In this document: piece by piece, positions 51,446 through 61,681 of the stretch
How positions within the stretch are numbered: position 1 is the stretch's first letter
How the letters are laid out: every line of letters begins with the position of its first letter
Source: Bacteroidota bacterium
Lineage (GTDB): Bacteria > Bacteroidota > Ignavibacteria > Kryptoniales > JAKASW01
Assembly: GCA_021812985.1 (NCBI GenBank)
Contig: JAKAMG010000009.1
Location: 34,896 to 98,895 of the forward strand
Direction of reading: 5' to 3'
DNA length: 64,000 nt
The notes under the pieces: generated by a model
What the model was told of the DNA's origin: nothing
Database searches by the model: none
What the model saw: only the letters and a program-made list of their open reading frames with translations
Translations under genes and position numbers: made by a program

Positions 51446-53713
51446 ATGATTCCAAACATGCAGACTCCGTTCAAAATGTGGGATGCCTTTTCGACTGCCA
51501 CCCAGTCTAGGAACCCAATAACTGAACCTAACATTTCTTTCAGATCAGTATTTAAACCAGGACTCTACATAATCATTGCCATGATGACTTTATCAGCCAA
51601 CACACAGGCACAGTCCCTGAAGTACCCGGAGACAAGGAGGGACAGCACGATCGAAGATTATTTCGGAACGAAAGTCCCCGCGCCGTACCAATGGATGGAA
51701 CAACAAAACAGTCCTGAAGTCGAATCGTGGGTTGAAGCCGAGAACAAGGTGACGTTCGGCTACCTCGATAAAATTCCAGTGCGGGGCTGGATAAACAGGC
51801 GGATAACCAAGCTGTGGAATTACGAGAAGGTTGGCGTACCAAATGAATATGATGGCGCGCTCATATACAGCAAGAACAGTGGCCTTCAGAACCAGAGCCC
51901 GGTCTTCGTGAGGAAAACCGCAGCTTCCAGGGCAAGAATGATCCTCGACCCAAACAGGCTGTCGCCCGACGGATCGATCGCGCTACTCGACTACGGTGCC
52001 TCGCCTAACGGCAACTACCTTTGCTACGGATTGTCGCAGGGGGGAGCCGACTGGGAAGAGTTCCATGTAAGAAACATATCCACGGGGAAGGACCTCCCCG
52101 ACGTAGTCCGCTGGGTAAAGTTCTCCGGCATTGCGTGGACCCATGACAACGAAGGCTTCTTCTACTCGCGTTTCCCCGAGCCACAGAAGGGAGAGGCGCT
52201 TATGTCCGAGGCCGTCGGACAACAGCTCTTCTACCACAAGCTTGGCTCGCCGCAAAGTGAAGATAAGAAGTTCTACGACCTGAAGGATTACCCGGGCTGG
52301 TACGTCGGTGGGAGTGTCACCGATGACGGAAGATATCTATTTATCATATTGAATAAGGGAACTGAGTCGAGGAACAAAGTATTCTATGTCGACCTTAAGG
52401 ACCCGAAACACCCCGATCTCAGTTCGCCCGTTACTCCCCTGTTTGAAAAGGATGATGCCGAATATTATCCTCTCGGGAACGTAGGGACAACGATTTATAT
52501 GCAGACTACGCTTGGCGCGCCCAACCGGAAGATAGTCTCATTCGATATCAAGAATCCTTCTCCCGACAGATGGAAGACAGTGGTTCCCGAATCCAGAAAC
52601 GTCATCGAAAATGCTCTCATTGCCGGCGGCCACGTTGTCGTCAACTATCTTGTCGACGCTAAGAGCGAAGTGGCTCTTTACTCGCTGGAGGGAAAACACA
52701 CAGCTGAGCTTAAACTTCCCGGTATCGGGACGGTGGGTGGTTTGAGCGGGCGACAGGATTCTCAGAACCTGTACTACGCGTTCACGTCATTCCTTTACCC
52801 GACCACGATATTTCATTACAACTTCGAGAGCGGAAAGACAGGCGTATTCCAAGCCCCGAAAGTCGACTTCGATCGGGCGAGATTTGTTACGAAGCAAGTC
52901 TTCTACAAGTCGAAGGATGGCACGCGCATTCCCATGTTCATTACCATGAAGAAGGGGACGAAGCTCGACGGTAAAAACCCGACTATACTCTACGCGTACG
53001 GCGGATTCAATATCAGCATCACTCCCTCGTTCAGCCCGACGACAGCCGTGTGGCTGGAGATGGGGGGGATTTACGCAGTAGCCAACCTGCGCGGCGGCGG
53101 TGAGTACGGAGAGGCCTGGCATCACGCCGGCATGCTCGGAAAAAAGCAGAACGTGTTCGATGATTTCATATCCGCGGCCGAGTATCTCATCAGCGAGAAA
53201 TACACATCGACGCCCAATCTCGGAATCGAGGGATACTCCAACGGCGGGCTTCTTATAGGAGCGTGCGAGACGCAGAGACCGGATCTGTACGGTGCTGCTT
53301 ACGCGGGGGCGGGTGTCATGGATATGCTTCGCTACCAGAAGTTTTCCGCGGGCGTGGGCTGGGTGCCCGAATACGGGTCTTCGGATGATTCAACCGCGTT
53401 TCAGTGGCTCATAAAGTACTCCCCAGTACAGAACGTGCGCCCCGGCACATGCTACCCGCCGACAATCATAACGACCGCGGACCACGATGACCGCGTTGTG
53501 CCGAGCCACTCGTACAAATTCGCCGCGGCTATGCAGCACGACCAAACCTGCAACAACCCCATACTCATCAGGGTAGAGACAAAGACGAGCCACAACTACA
53601 TGCCGACGGACAAGCGCATCGCGCAAGCCGCTGATGTCCTTTCCTTCATGGCGTATAACCTCGGCATAAAGACCGCCCCGAAGTTGAAAGCGTCAAAGGG
53701 AGAGGTAGAATAG
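51446..53713 (+). CDS. Prolyl oligopeptidase (peptidase family S9A), exported
   Basis: A 755-residue serine peptidase cutting short peptides after proline. An N-terminal hydrophobic segment (about residues 40-57, ending ANTQAQS) is a late signal peptide. Next come the seven-blade propeller and the alpha/beta hydrolase domain with the catalytic Ser598 in GYSNGG, Asp about 682 in DHDDRVVP and His about 716 in TKTSHNYMP. The His loop differs from the common GHGAG form but the His is kept. The ATG at 51446 has GAGGAG five bases upstream; a TTG reading from 51413 is less likely. A terminator follows at 53738-53774. The enzyme likely acts in the periplasm on imported peptides. Confidence 0.9.
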   Translation: MIPNMQTPFKMWDAFSTATQSRNPITEPNISFRSVFKPGLYIIIAMMTLSANTQAQSLKYPETRRDSTIEDYFGTKVPAPYQWMEQQNSPEVESWVEAENKVTFGYLDKIPVRGWINRRITKLWNYEKVGVPNEYDGALIYSKNSGLQNQSPVFVRKTAASRARMILDPNRLSPDGSIALLDYGASPNGNYLCYGLSQGGADWEEFHVRNISTGKDLPDVVRWVKFSGIAWTHDNEGFFYSRFPEPQKGEALMSEAVGQQLFYHKLGSPQSEDKKFYDLKDYPGWYVGGSVTDDGRYLFIILNKGTESRNKVFYVDLKDPKHPDLSSPVTPLFEKDDAEYYPLGNVGTTIYMQTTLGAPNRKIVSFDIKNPSPDRWKTVVPESRNVIENALIAGGHVVVNYLVDAKSEVALYSLEGKHTAELKLPGIGTVGGLSGRQDSQNLYYAFTSFLYPTTIFHYNFESGKTGVFQAPKVDFDRARFVTKQVFYKSKDGTRIPMFITMKKGTKLDGKNPTILYAYGGFNISITPSFSPTTAVWLEMGGIYAVANLRGGGEYGEAWHHAGMLGKKQNVFDDFISAAEYLISEKYTSTPNLGIEGYSNGGLLIGACETQRPDLYGAAYAGAGVMDMLRYQKFSAGVGWVPEYGSSDDSTAFQWLIKYSPVQNVRPGTCYPPTIITTADHDDRVVPSHSYKFAAAMQHDQTCNNPILIRVETKTSHNYMPTDKRIAQAADVLSFMAYNLGIKTAPKLKASKGEVE

Positions 53714-53737
53714 AGAAGCGATAGACTATCGTACACA

Positions 53738-53774
53738 AGAGAGGCAGGTGATGTCGTCACATGCCTCTCTTTTT
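53738..53774 (+). terminator. Rho-independent terminator of the prolyl oligopeptidase gene
   Basis: AGAGAGGCA (53738-53746) pairs with TGCCTCTCT (53762-53770); an inner GTGA/TCAC extends the stem. Four T follow. It ends the plus-strand gene just before the convergent FrnE-type gene. Confidence 0.88.
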
Positions 53775-53775
53775 A

Positions 53776-54450
53776 TCAAACTGAAGTATGATCCGGGTTT
53801 ACTGGTCCAGAAGAGTGCTCCTCGTTCCAGGCTTGCTGGAGTGTTTCGAGAAAGAGGTGGGTGGGCTGAGCACCGGAGATAGCGTACTTCCGGTTGAAGA
53901 CGAAGAACGGGACGCTGCTGATGCCCAGCGATTCGGCCTCCTCGATATCACCTTTCACCAGATCGGCATAGTCATTCGAAGAAAGCATCTGGCTTAGCTC
54001 AGCTGAATCGAGTCCGATTTCGGTTCCCAAACGCCCGAGAACTTCGATGTCGCCGATGTCCTCCCCTTCAGTGAAGTATGCGGCGAACAGGCGCTCCTCG
54101 GCACTGTCCTGAAGTCCACGGCTCGACGCAAAATGTATCAGCCTGTGCGCGTGAAACGTGTTTGTCGGGATCACTTTGTCGAAATTGTATTCGAGCCCCA
54201 CTTCCCTTGCCCGCGCGGCGATATTGCTGTTTGATTCCACTGCCCACTGGCGATCTCGCCCGTACTTTGCCGCCAAATAGTCATGGATGTCCTTCCCATC
54301 GAGTTTCTTCGCGGACGGATCGAGTTGAAAACTGTGCCACAACACTTCGACATCACCCCTTCGGGTGAAGTTATCAAGTGCCATTTCAAATTTTCGTTTT
54401 CCCATGTAACAAAACGGGCAGACAACGTCCGCCCATATTTCCACCTGCAT
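53776..54450 (-). CDS. DsbA-family oxidoreductase, FrnE type
   Basis: A 224-residue thioredoxin-fold protein with the redox motif CPFC (Cys11, Cys14) right after the first strand (EIWADVVCPFC) and the all-helical insertion of the FrnE/2-hydroxychromene-isomerase-like group (TFHAHRLIHFA; GISSVPFFVFNRKYAISGAQ with the cis-Pro). No signal peptide, so it acts in the cytoplasm. FrnE of Deinococcus is a cytoplasmic disulfide isomerase that helps in oxidative stress. Convergent with the peptidase gene and sharing its terminator region. Confidence 0.92.
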   Translation of the reverse strand: MQVEIWADVVCPFCYMGKRKFEMALDNFTRRGDVEVLWHSFQLDPSAKKLDGKDIHDYLAAKYGRDRQWAVESNSNIAARAREVGLEYNFDKVIPTNTFHAHRLIHFASSRGLQDSAEERLFAAYFTEGEDIGDIEVLGRLGTEIGLDSAELSQMLSSNDYADLVKGDIEEAESLGISSVPFFVFNRKYAISGAQPTHLFLETLQQAWNEEHSSGPVNPDHTSV

Positions 54451-54631
54451 TCCCTTTTCCTTTTCTCGTACGTATGAAATTAATTTATCATCGATGCAAA
54501 CAACAACTGGTGACCGGATGACACTATGCTGTAATCCTCCCTCCGACCTAAACTAACAGATCCGTCACGTCAGCCGTTCCAGCGAGATGGTTCCAGGTCA
54601 AGGCGGAATCGCTGCTTCCGGGTGGGACAAA

Positions 54632-55462
54632 TCACCTGGCTGATTCCAACTCGGTGAGCCATTTCCCGGCCGCGGTTCTCGCCGCCTCCACAGTTGCCTT
54701 TCCCGCCCTGTAGCACACTTTCCACTCAGGAGGTTTCCTTTCATAATCGGGGTTTGCGAAGAACATGAAGCCTGATTTGTCCCTTACCAGGGCCGCATTG
54801 TAATCGACATTCGAGGAAACGTCGAGAAACTTTTTCAACCCGCGGGCGAGCATCGGTTTTGGCTCTGCGGGCCATCGACGTGCCCATTCAAGTGAATCGT
54901 TTCTGTGATTGGCCAACTGCACGTCGTACTCCTGCTGAAGAGCTTTCTCCAGTTCGGGGCTGAACATTGGATTATTCGGATCGTCAACCGATTTGACACT
55001 CGCACGCAAGTTGTCGATCAGCTTGTCGTATTGTTCCTTCATTTCTGGAGGGGCATTCTTTGCGCCGCTCTCAACCTCATCGAGATTCCTCTTAAGCTGC
55101 TCTTTCTGCTCCTGCCTGAGCTGGTACATGGATTTCGGAGGGTCAGGAGGCTCAGGTTTCTTGGCTTGCCTGAAGGTTTCATACCGCTTTCTGAAGTCCT
55201 CGCTCTGCGTGTACGCTTTCGCGAATTCAACGAGCCCCTTCACTACCGCGGGCCTGTCTCCCTTCGCGATGGCGAGTATCTGGTCCGTGCGGGGATAGGA
55301 GAAGATTGCGTGGCTGAAGTCGAGCCATACATAATCCCTCGCGTCTTCCTCCGGGACCCCGAGCTTCTTCAGTAGCTGGGTGCTTTCATCATCGGATAAA
55401 TGAAAGGCAAGAGCCACAAAGAGCGTCATCAGGGCAACGCCGACAATCATTATTCGTTTCAT
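54632..55462 (-). CDS. Uncharacterised exported protein with helical Pro/Glu-rich middle
   Basis: A 276-residue protein not recognised as a known family. It has an N-terminal signal peptide or anchor (about residues 4-20), a globular start with EDARDYVWLDFSHAIFSYP, a basic helix followed by a proline cluster (KKPEPPDPPKS about residue 105), a long charged coiled-coil-like helix (LRQEQKEQLKRNLDEVE onward, about 112-170), and a conserved-looking C-terminal domain with several Trp and FFANPDYERKPPEWKVCYRAG. Probably periplasmic. Its gene stands alone between gaps of 181 and 253 bases without other features. Confidence 0.75.
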   Translation of the reverse strand: MKRIMIVGVALMTLFVALAFHLSDDESTQLLKKLGVPEEDARDYVWLDFSHAIFSYPRTDQILAIAKGDRPAVVKGLVEFAKAYTQSEDFRKRYETFRQAKKPEPPDPPKSMYQLRQEQKEQLKRNLDEVESGAKNAPPEMKEQYDKLIDNLRASVKSVDDPNNPMFSPELEKALQQEYDVQLANHRNDSLEWARRWPAEPKPMLARGLKKFLDVSSNVDYNAALVRDKSGFMFFANPDYERKPPEWKVCYRAGKATVEAARTAAGKWLTELESAR

Positions 55463-55715
55463 GCAAGACTCCCTTCCTATTCGAATTGAGACCAGGAAGA
55501 AATGGATTACATACCATCGCAGCCGTTCAAGATTCCTGACATAGATTCAATTCCACTGCTGGTCCGTACAGTTGAAAATATTGCGGGATGAAAGGAATAG
55601 CAAGCTTCAAGCTTTGGGGACATCTCACCTGGCATCAGTCAAATTGTTCGGGCAATGGAGGAGCCCGTATCGTGCGGCAGCTGTATCCGGGGCCATGTCA
55701 CCGCGATGGAGTGTC

Positions 55716-56348
55716 TCAACCGTGAGGTTTGTATAGCCCCTCAACTTTCGCCCCGTCGAAGCACGCGGCGACGAGATCTTTTTCAGCCCTGCTCAATTTT
55801 CTCCTTTGGCGAGGAGCTAGTACTTCATGGTGCCTGACTTCATAAAGATAGTCGCCAACGAAATCAAGATTGGCGCCTGTCGTCATCCAGTCGTCCTTAT
55901 CAAACTTCGAAAGGTCAACTGGATTGGAATAGCTGCGGAGAGTTTTTTCGCCCAATATGTTAAAATAGAAATCGAAATAAGACATTATGAGCTCTCTGAG
56001 TGTGCGGTAGACAGGCTCCCGGAATCGGAGGAGCGTCGTGTTTGACTTTGCCACCGCACCATAGTAACCGTCCTGCCTGAAAAGGGCGATCACATGATCG
56101 TCATCATTGTCAGCGATCATATCAACGATGAGCGGCCTGTGCCCGAGGCTCCGAAGAGCCGCCGCGGCAAACAAAGCCCCCTCGAAGCAGTTTGCTTCCC
56201 TTCGGCGCATCACCTCCGCCGGAGAGATTGTACCAGGATCAGACTTGTAACCCAGCTTATTCAGATACAACTGCACGTCGCGTGGCTTCGTGAATTCGGC
56301 ATCAAACTTCAGTAGGCCCTTCTGACCGACTCTTCTCACACTTTTCAT
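55716..56348 (-). CDS. Transglutaminase-like superfamily protein
   Basis: A 210-residue protein with the Cys-His-Asp order of the transglutaminase-like fold: REANCFEGALFAAAALRSLG (Cys about residue 71), a His in DDDHVIALFR and an Asp/Asn region in FDFYFNILGEKTLRSYSNPVDL. No signal peptide is evident. Such proteins act as peptidases or amidases, or as inactive binding proteins. The ATG at 56346-56348 is chosen over a TTG at 56375. It is divergent from the GH20 gene, whose start lies 87 bases away, so the two may share a regulatory region. Confidence 0.68.
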   Translation of the reverse strand: MKSVRRVGQKGLLKFDAEFTKPRDVQLYLNKLGYKSDPGTISPAEVMRRREANCFEGALFAAAALRSLGHRPLIVDMIADNDDDHVIALFRQDGYYGAVAKSNTTLLRFREPVYRTLRELIMSYFDFYFNILGEKTLRSYSNPVDLSKFDKDDWMTTGANLDFVGDYLYEVRHHEVLAPRQRRKLSRAEKDLVAACFDGAKVEGLYKPHG

Positions 56349-56434
56349 GGATGGTACCCAAATTGGTTTACGCAATTCCGAATGAATCTACTATATTACA
56401 CGCGAAAATCATCATAAAATTCAAGGACCTCGAA

Positions 56435-59173
56435 ATGTCTACCACGCGTCGTTTCATTGCGGTCTTCCTTGCTCTAGCTTTCTCCACAGCCGAACCGATT
56501 CACCAGTCATTGGCAGCCCCCCTCAACCCTGCAGGGTCTGCGGCTGCGAACCTCAAACTGATACCAACTCCTCGACATGTCGCCATCCGCAGCGGCACTT
56601 TTGAAATCACGAGAGGGAGCCGTATAGTGGTACAGCGCCCCTCGGATTCGGACGACAGATTCTCGGCAGCACAACTGTCCGAGGAGATCAAATCCGATCT
56701 GGGTTTTGCACCAGAAGTGGGTACCGCGCATGGCGGCAGGTACTTTCTGATCGGAAGAATCGAGAAGGGAGGCGCCGTCAGGAATGCGCTGAAAGAGGCT
56801 CACATCGAAACCCCCGACTCCATCGGCGACCAAGGTTATATCCTGAACGTTTCACCCGCCAGAGTCCTAATCGCCGCGAACACATCTACAGGAATATTCT
56901 ACGGCGTACAGACGCTCAGACAGATAATCCGCGCCAACAGGACCGGCACGAGGATTCCTTGCCTCACAATCGTCGACTGGCCCGGTCTCAACTATCGGGG
57001 CTGGATGGACGACATAAGTCGTGGCCCGATTCCTACTATAGAAATTCTCAAGAAGCAGATCCGCACGATGGCAGGATACAAGCTCAACTTCTTCACGCTC
57101 TATACCGAGAATGTTTTTCGACTCGATTCGTTCCCGGACATCGCGCCTCTGGACGGCATCACGGCCGAGGAGGTAAAGGAGCTCACGAAATACGCGGCGC
57201 CATATCACATCCAGCTTGTGGGAAATTTCCAGTCGTTCGGTCATCAGTATAACATCCTGAGCCACCCGTTCTACTACAAGATGCGCGAGACGGAAAACGT
57301 ACTCAGCCCCCTGGCCCCGCAAACTTACGATTATCTCAGCAAGGTTTATTCCGAGATTGTGCCCGCGTACTCTAGCGACTTCTTCAACATCAATTGCGAC
57401 GAGACTTTTGAACTCGGAGAAGGAAGTGCCAAGGCATGGGTGGACAGTGCCGGGCTTGCCGCGGTGTATGCCTACCACATAAACAGAGTTTACGATCTTC
57501 TGAAACCATATCACAAGAAGATCATGATGTGGGGTGACATAGCGGATCAGGACACCGCCATCGTCGGCAAGCTTCCCAAAGACATTATAATGCTACCGTG
57601 GAACTATAGCCCCGACAAGAGTTTCGACCACATGATCCATCCGTTTGTCAAAGACGGCTTCAACTTCATGGTTTCACCAGGAGTCGGATGCTGGGGTGTG
57701 ATATGGCCGAGCATGCGCAGCGCGGCGGTGAATATTTCGAACTTTGTCAGGGACGGCGCAAAACTTGGCGCTATGGGGATGCTTAACACAATCTGGGACG
57801 ACGACGGCGAGAATTTCTCAAACTTCAACTGGCACGGACTCGCGTGGGGGGCCGAGTGCTCATGGAAACCCGCCCCACCCGACACTGGCACAGTGTCCGA
57901 TCAGAAGTTGAGCTTAAGGCTTTCTCATTTCAACAAGTCCTTCGACGCGCTCTTCTATGAAAGCCCTTCAGATTCTGTCACTGAGACGCTCTTCAAACTA
58001 GACTCAATAAGATACCTGCCCGTCAGATCGCTGCTCACCGACGGAGATTTCTGGAAGGAACCGCTAGCATTCACCCCCCAAGATGCGAACGACTCGGACA
58101 TCGTCACCGACATGAAGGCATATGCGATGGCCGGAGACGTCATCAAAGCTTTGGAGATGGACAAGTCAACCGTAAAAGAAAACGCTTCAACTCTCGATTA
58201 CGCGATCTTCGCAGCGGAGCGCGTTCAATTCGAGGCCAAGAAAAACGTTTTCGGAATAAGACTGAGACAAGCCTTGATGACGCGGGATACGGTTGCGTAT
58301 AAGGCATTGAAACTCGAAATCGACCCACTGCTAAATCAACTTCATCAACTCAAGATGGAATACGTCGGGCTCTGGGCGAAGGAGAACCGTGCATGGTGGC
58401 TCGACAAGATTCTGGCGAAATACGACAAGCTTGGCAACTCCCTCATAAATCTCGATCGGACGGTAATCATCACCCCGTCGAACTACCTCGTCGACGGAAA
58501 GCGTTATGTGAAGCTAAGTACCCCATTCAATGACAGGATGATATACTACACAACAGATGGTACGCCGCCGACGTTGGGTGCAGACGTCTACACCGCGCCA
58601 ATCGCCATCGATCATCCCACGCTTATCCGAGCCGGCGTAGAGCAATATGGACAGGTCACAGATAACTCGAGCGAGTACATACTTGTCGACAAGGCGATAG
58701 GAAGTCTCTATGAGCTCAAGTCTAAGTACAGCACATATAATCCAGCGTACTCGGCCGGCGGGGACTCTGCACTAGTGGACGGGCTTCTCGGCTCCACAAA
58801 TTTTGGTGACGGTAGATGGCAGGGATATCAGGGGCAGAGCCTTGATGTCGTTCTCGATCTCAAGAAGGTTACATCGGTGAATGAGGTTTCGATTCGATTC
58901 CTGCAAAACAGCTATTCGTGGATTCTCATGCCAAAGGAAGTAAAGATATCATTCTCGGACGACGGTAAGAACTTCCGGTCGGCGGCTGACATCAGTAACC
59001 CTGTGGACCCCAGGCAACAGGGGACGATAATCCACAACTTCGTGGCCCGCTTTGACAGTGCAAGCACAAGGTACATTGAAATTGTAGGCGTCTATCCGGG
59101 GCCGCTGCCATCGTGGCACCAGGCCGCGGGCGCGCCGTCATTCATGTTTTCTGATGAGATCGTCGTGAAGTAA
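56435..59173 (+). CDS. Beta-N-acetylhexosaminidase-like GH20 enzyme with C-terminal F5/8-type domain
   Basis: A 912-residue exported enzyme. A signal peptide (about 1-30) is followed by a GH20b N-terminal domain, the GH20 barrel with the catalytic pair Asp322-Glu323 in NINCDETFELG and the WMDDISRGPIP and WGDIADQD blocks, a helical section, a chitobiase-C-type beta domain (STPFNDRMIYYTTDGTPPT about 690) and a discoidin/F5/8-type domain at the end. GH20 releases GlcNAc or GalNAc from chitin, peptidoglycan or glycoproteins; the last two domains likely bind glycans. The ATG at 56435 has AAGGA eight bases upstream. A bidirectional terminator follows. No SusCD pair or other PUL gene is adjacent. 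Confidence 0.85.
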   Translation: MSTTRRFIAVFLALAFSTAEPIHQSLAAPLNPAGSAAANLKLIPTPRHVAIRSGTFEITRGSRIVVQRPSDSDDRFSAAQLSEEIKSDLGFAPEVGTAHGGRYFLIGRIEKGGAVRNALKEAHIETPDSIGDQGYILNVSPARVLIAANTSTGIFYGVQTLRQIIRANRTGTRIPCLTIVDWPGLNYRGWMDDISRGPIPTIEILKKQIRTMAGYKLNFFTLYTENVFRLDSFPDIAPLDGITAEEVKELTKYAAPYHIQLVGNFQSFGHQYNILSHPFYYKMRETENVLSPLAPQTYDYLSKVYSEIVPAYSSDFFNINCDETFELGEGSAKAWVDSAGLAAVYAYHINRVYDLLKPYHKKIMMWGDIADQDTAIVGKLPKDIIMLPWNYSPDKSFDHMIHPFVKDGFNFMVSPGVGCWGVIWPSMRSAAVNISNFVRDGAKLGAMGMLNTIWDDDGENFSNFNWHGLAWGAECSWKPAPPDTGTVSDQKLSLRLSHFNKSFDALFYESPSDSVTETLFKLDSIRYLPVRSLLTDGDFWKEPLAFTPQDANDSDIVTDMKAYAMAGDVIKALEMDKSTVKENASTLDYAIFAAERVQFEAKKNVFGIRLRQALMTRDTVAYKALKLEIDPLLNQLHQLKMEYVGLWAKENRAWWLDKILAKYDKLGNSLINLDRTVIITPSNYLVDGKRYVKLSTPFNDRMIYYTTDGTPPTLGADVYTAPIAIDHPTLIRAGVEQYGQVTDNSSEYILVDKAIGSLYELKSKYSTYNPAYSAGGDSALVDGLLGSTNFGDGRWQGYQGQSLDVVLDLKKVTSVNEVSIRFLQNSYSWILMPKEVKISFSDDGKNFRSAADISNPVDPRQQGTIIHNFVARFDSASTRYIEIVGVYPGPLPSWHQAAGAPSFMFSDEIVVK

Positions 59174-59254
59174 CAGACGACGGCGTTTGGCACAGTCCAA
59201 GCGCCTGTAAGCGTGTTCATTCGAGAGGGGATCGCTTGCGGGAGCGGCTTTCCT

Positions 59255-59299
59255 GAAGGCCGTCCTGAACGCGTCACGTTCGGGACGGCCTTCTCGTTT
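59255..59299 (+). terminator. Bidirectional terminator between GH20 and hypE
   Basis: GAAGGCCGTCC (59255-59265) and GGACGGCCTTC (59283-59293) are a perfect 11-base inverted repeat; an inner AACG/CGTT adds to the stem. TCGTTT follows on plus, and hypE ends 39 bases further. It can end transcription from both sides. Confidence 0.8.
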
Positions 59300-59338
59300 A
59301 GACGGAGGGATATTCGTGATCCCGCCCGCTCCTATGAA

Positions 59339-60403
59339 TCAGCAGATTCGCGGAAGCTGTTCGCCCGTCAGCATGTCGACGACACGAGTTCCGCCGATCT
59401 TGCTTTTCATCACCACTGTGCCATTATGCTTGTCGACAACTTCTCCGATTATGGCCGACTTCGCGCCAAGAGGGTGGCTGCGCATGGCAGCAAGGACGGT
59501 GTCAGCCTCATCAGACGGGACAAACGCGAGGAGTTTACCCTCGTTCGCTATGTAGAGCGGATCGAGTCCAAGAATCTCGCACGCTCCCCTTACCTCATCT
59601 GGGATCGGGATAGCTTCCTCCGTCATCTCTATCCCGAGATTTGCCTGTTCTGCTATCTCGTTCAGGGTAGTCGCCACTCCTCCGCGTGTCGGATCCCTAA
59701 GGACATGTATGTTCCTGCTCGCCCGGAACATGGTGTCGACGAGGCCATTCAGAGGCGCGGTGTCGCTGCTTATCACTGTCTCGAACTCAAGTCCTTCCCG
59801 CAAGGACATTATCGCGATCCCGTGTAGCGCGATGTCTCCGTTCACAATGATCTTGTCTCCAGGTCTGATCCTCTTTGGACTTATCTCGACACCATCCTCC
59901 ACGATACCGACTCCCGATGTATTTATAAATATCTTGTCGCCCTTTCCGCGATCCACGACTTTTGTGTCTCCCGTGACAAGCAGTACACCCGCCTGCCTCG
60001 CGGCCTCCTGCATTGATAGAACTACTTTCCAAAGGTCCTCGAGTGGTAGGCCCTCTTCGATTATGAAAGCGGCTGACAGATACATCGGTCGCGCGCCACA
60101 CATTGCGAGGTCGTTCACCGTCCCATTTACGGCAAGCTCGCCTATGTTCCCTCCGGGAAAGAAAATTGGATTGACGACATACGAGTCTGTCGAGAATGCT
60201 AACTTCCTTCCCCCCATTTCGAAGACCGCGCCATCATGGAGAGGTTCCAGCAGTTCATTTCGGAATTGGGGGAGAAACATTTTGCCGATGAGCTGATGCG
60301 TGAGTTTCCCTCCGCTCCCGTGCGCGAGAAGTATATTCTCATAGTCTGTCTTTGGGATCGGACAGGCGTATCCGGAGAAATCAATATTATGTTTTTCATT
60401 CAT
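59339..60403 (-). CDS. hypE: Hydrogenase expression/formation protein HypE
   Basis: A 354-residue AIR-synthase-fold protein that dehydrates carbamoyl to cyanide for the Fe(CN)2CO centre of NiFe-hydrogenases. The start AHGSGGKLTHQLI, the AFSTDSYVVNPIFFPGG segment, VTGDTKVVDRG and HVLRDPTRGGVATTLNEIA are diagnostic, and the C-terminus ends in PRIC with the carbamoyl-accepting Cys. The ATG at 60401-60403 is preceded by GGTGG; the longer reading to 60439 is less likely. It is last in the run hypF, hypD, hypE. A 160-base non-coding gap separates it from hypD. Confidence 0.95.
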   Translation of the reverse strand: MNEKHNIDFSGYACPIPKTDYENILLAHGSGGKLTHQLIGKMFLPQFRNELLEPLHDGAVFEMGGRKLAFSTDSYVVNPIFFPGGNIGELAVNGTVNDLAMCGARPMYLSAAFIIEEGLPLEDLWKVVLSMQEAARQAGVLLVTGDTKVVDRGKGDKIFINTSGVGIVEDGVEISPKRIRPGDKIIVNGDIALHGIAIMSLREGLEFETVISSDTAPLNGLVDTMFRASRNIHVLRDPTRGGVATTLNEIAEQANLGIEMTEEAIPIPDEVRGACEILGLDPLYIANEGKLLAFVPSDEADTVLAAMRSHPLGAKSAIIGEVVDKHNGTVVMKSKIGGTRVVDMLTGEQLPRIC

Positions 60404-60563
60404 TTCGCCACCATAGTATAAGTCAGTATCATGCGTCAAAAGCCATCTTGTTTAATTAACATCAGAAATTCCACCGAAGAAGATTCAAGTCTTACTCCGT
60501 CATCATGACCTTCGGGTCCTTCAAATCAAATCCGGTTATTTCATTCGGTCCGGCGGAAAAGCT

Positions 60564-61655
60564 TCACGCGTTTACCCTGCCGTAGTGAAAGTATGCTGCG
60601 CAAGCGCCTTCAGATGAAACCATCGGGGCACCGAGCGGATGTTCCGGCTTGCATTCTCTCCCGAATGCGACACACTCGTGAGGCTTCTTCAGTCCCTGCA
60701 TGATTTCACCGGCAATGCAGAGCGGTGATTCCTGTGCCTCTATGCCGACGACATCGAACACCTTTTCGGCGTCATGTTCGGCGAACTCTGCCTTCAACCC
60801 CCACCCGCTCTTAGGAATCATTCCAATCCCGCGCCACTTTCGGTCAATGACATCAAAGACCTGCGATAGCAGCTTCTTTGCCGGGACATTTCCCTCGCGT
60901 TTTACCGCACGGGAATATTGGTTCTCGACATCGACCCTTCGCTCCTCGAGCTGTTTCACCGCCATGTAAACTCCTTGAAGAATATCCACCGGTTCAAAGC
61001 CGGTTATCACGATTGGAGAGCTGTATTTCTCGGCTATCGGGTAGTAATCCTCGTACCCCATTACCGTGCAGACATGGCCCGCCGCCAGGAATGCCTGTAC
61101 GCGATGAGCGGGTGACGACAGTATAGCCTCCATCGCCGGCGGGACGAGAACGTGCGAAGCAAGTATCGAGAAGTTCTTCACCCCCATCTCCCGCGCCTGC
61201 CAAACTGCCATCGCGTTCGCGGGGGCGGTTGTTTCGAAACCGACCGCGAAGAAGACGATCTTCTTTGAAGGGTTCTGCTGGGCGATCTTGAGCGCGTCGA
61301 GGGGCGAGTAGACAACCCGCACGTCCCCTCCTTCAGACTTCACTTTAAGAAGGTCCTTCTGCGAACCCGGGACCCGGAGCATGTCTCCAAAGGATGTGAA
61401 GATGACCTCTTCCCGGCCTGCTATAGCCACGGCCTTGTCAATAATCTCAAGCGGAGTGACGCAGACCGGACAGCCCGGACCATGGACGAGAGTTATCTCT
61501 TTCGGCAGGAGGTGATCTATCCCGAATTTGACGATCGCGTGAGTCTGCCCGCCGCAGATTTCCATCATAGTCCACTCCCTTGTCGTGACAGAGCGAATCA
61601 TATCGGCAAGCTTTTTTGCCGTTTCAGCATCTCTGTATTCGTCAATGTATTTCAT
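60564..61655 (-). CDS. hypD: Hydrogenase formation protein HypD
   Basis: A 363-residue HypD, which holds an Fe-S cluster and assembles the Fe(CN)2CO group with HypC. Diagnostic cysteine blocks are [20 protein letters not shown], the late [10 protein letters not shown] and [10 protein letters not shown] near the end. The ATG (61653-61655) starts 26 bases after hypF. HypC, its usual neighbour, is not found between hypF and hypD or between hypD and hypE; neither gap can hold the 75-90-codon gene. So HypC must be encoded elsewhere, probably beyond the window. Confidence 0.96.
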   Translation of the reverse strand: MKYIDEYRDAETAKKLADMIRSVTTREWTMMEICGGQTHAIVKFGIDHLLPKEITLVHGPGCPVCVTPLEIIDKAVAIAGREEVIFTSFGDMLRVPGSQKDLLKVKSEGGDVRVVYSPLDALKIAQQNPSKKIVFFAVGFETTAPANAMAVWQAREMGVKNFSILASHVLVPPAMEAILSSPAHRVQAFLAAGHVCTVMGYEDYYPIAEKYSSPIVITGFEPVDILQGVYMAVKQLEERRVDVENQYSRAVKREGNVPAKKLLSQVFDVIDRKWRGIGMIPKSGWGLKAEFAEHDAEKVFDVVGIEAQESPLCIAGEIMQGLKKPHECVAFGRECKPEHPLGAPMVSSEGACAAYFHYGRVNA

Positions 61656-61681
61656 GTCAGTCTGCGGTCAGATCCCGGCAT

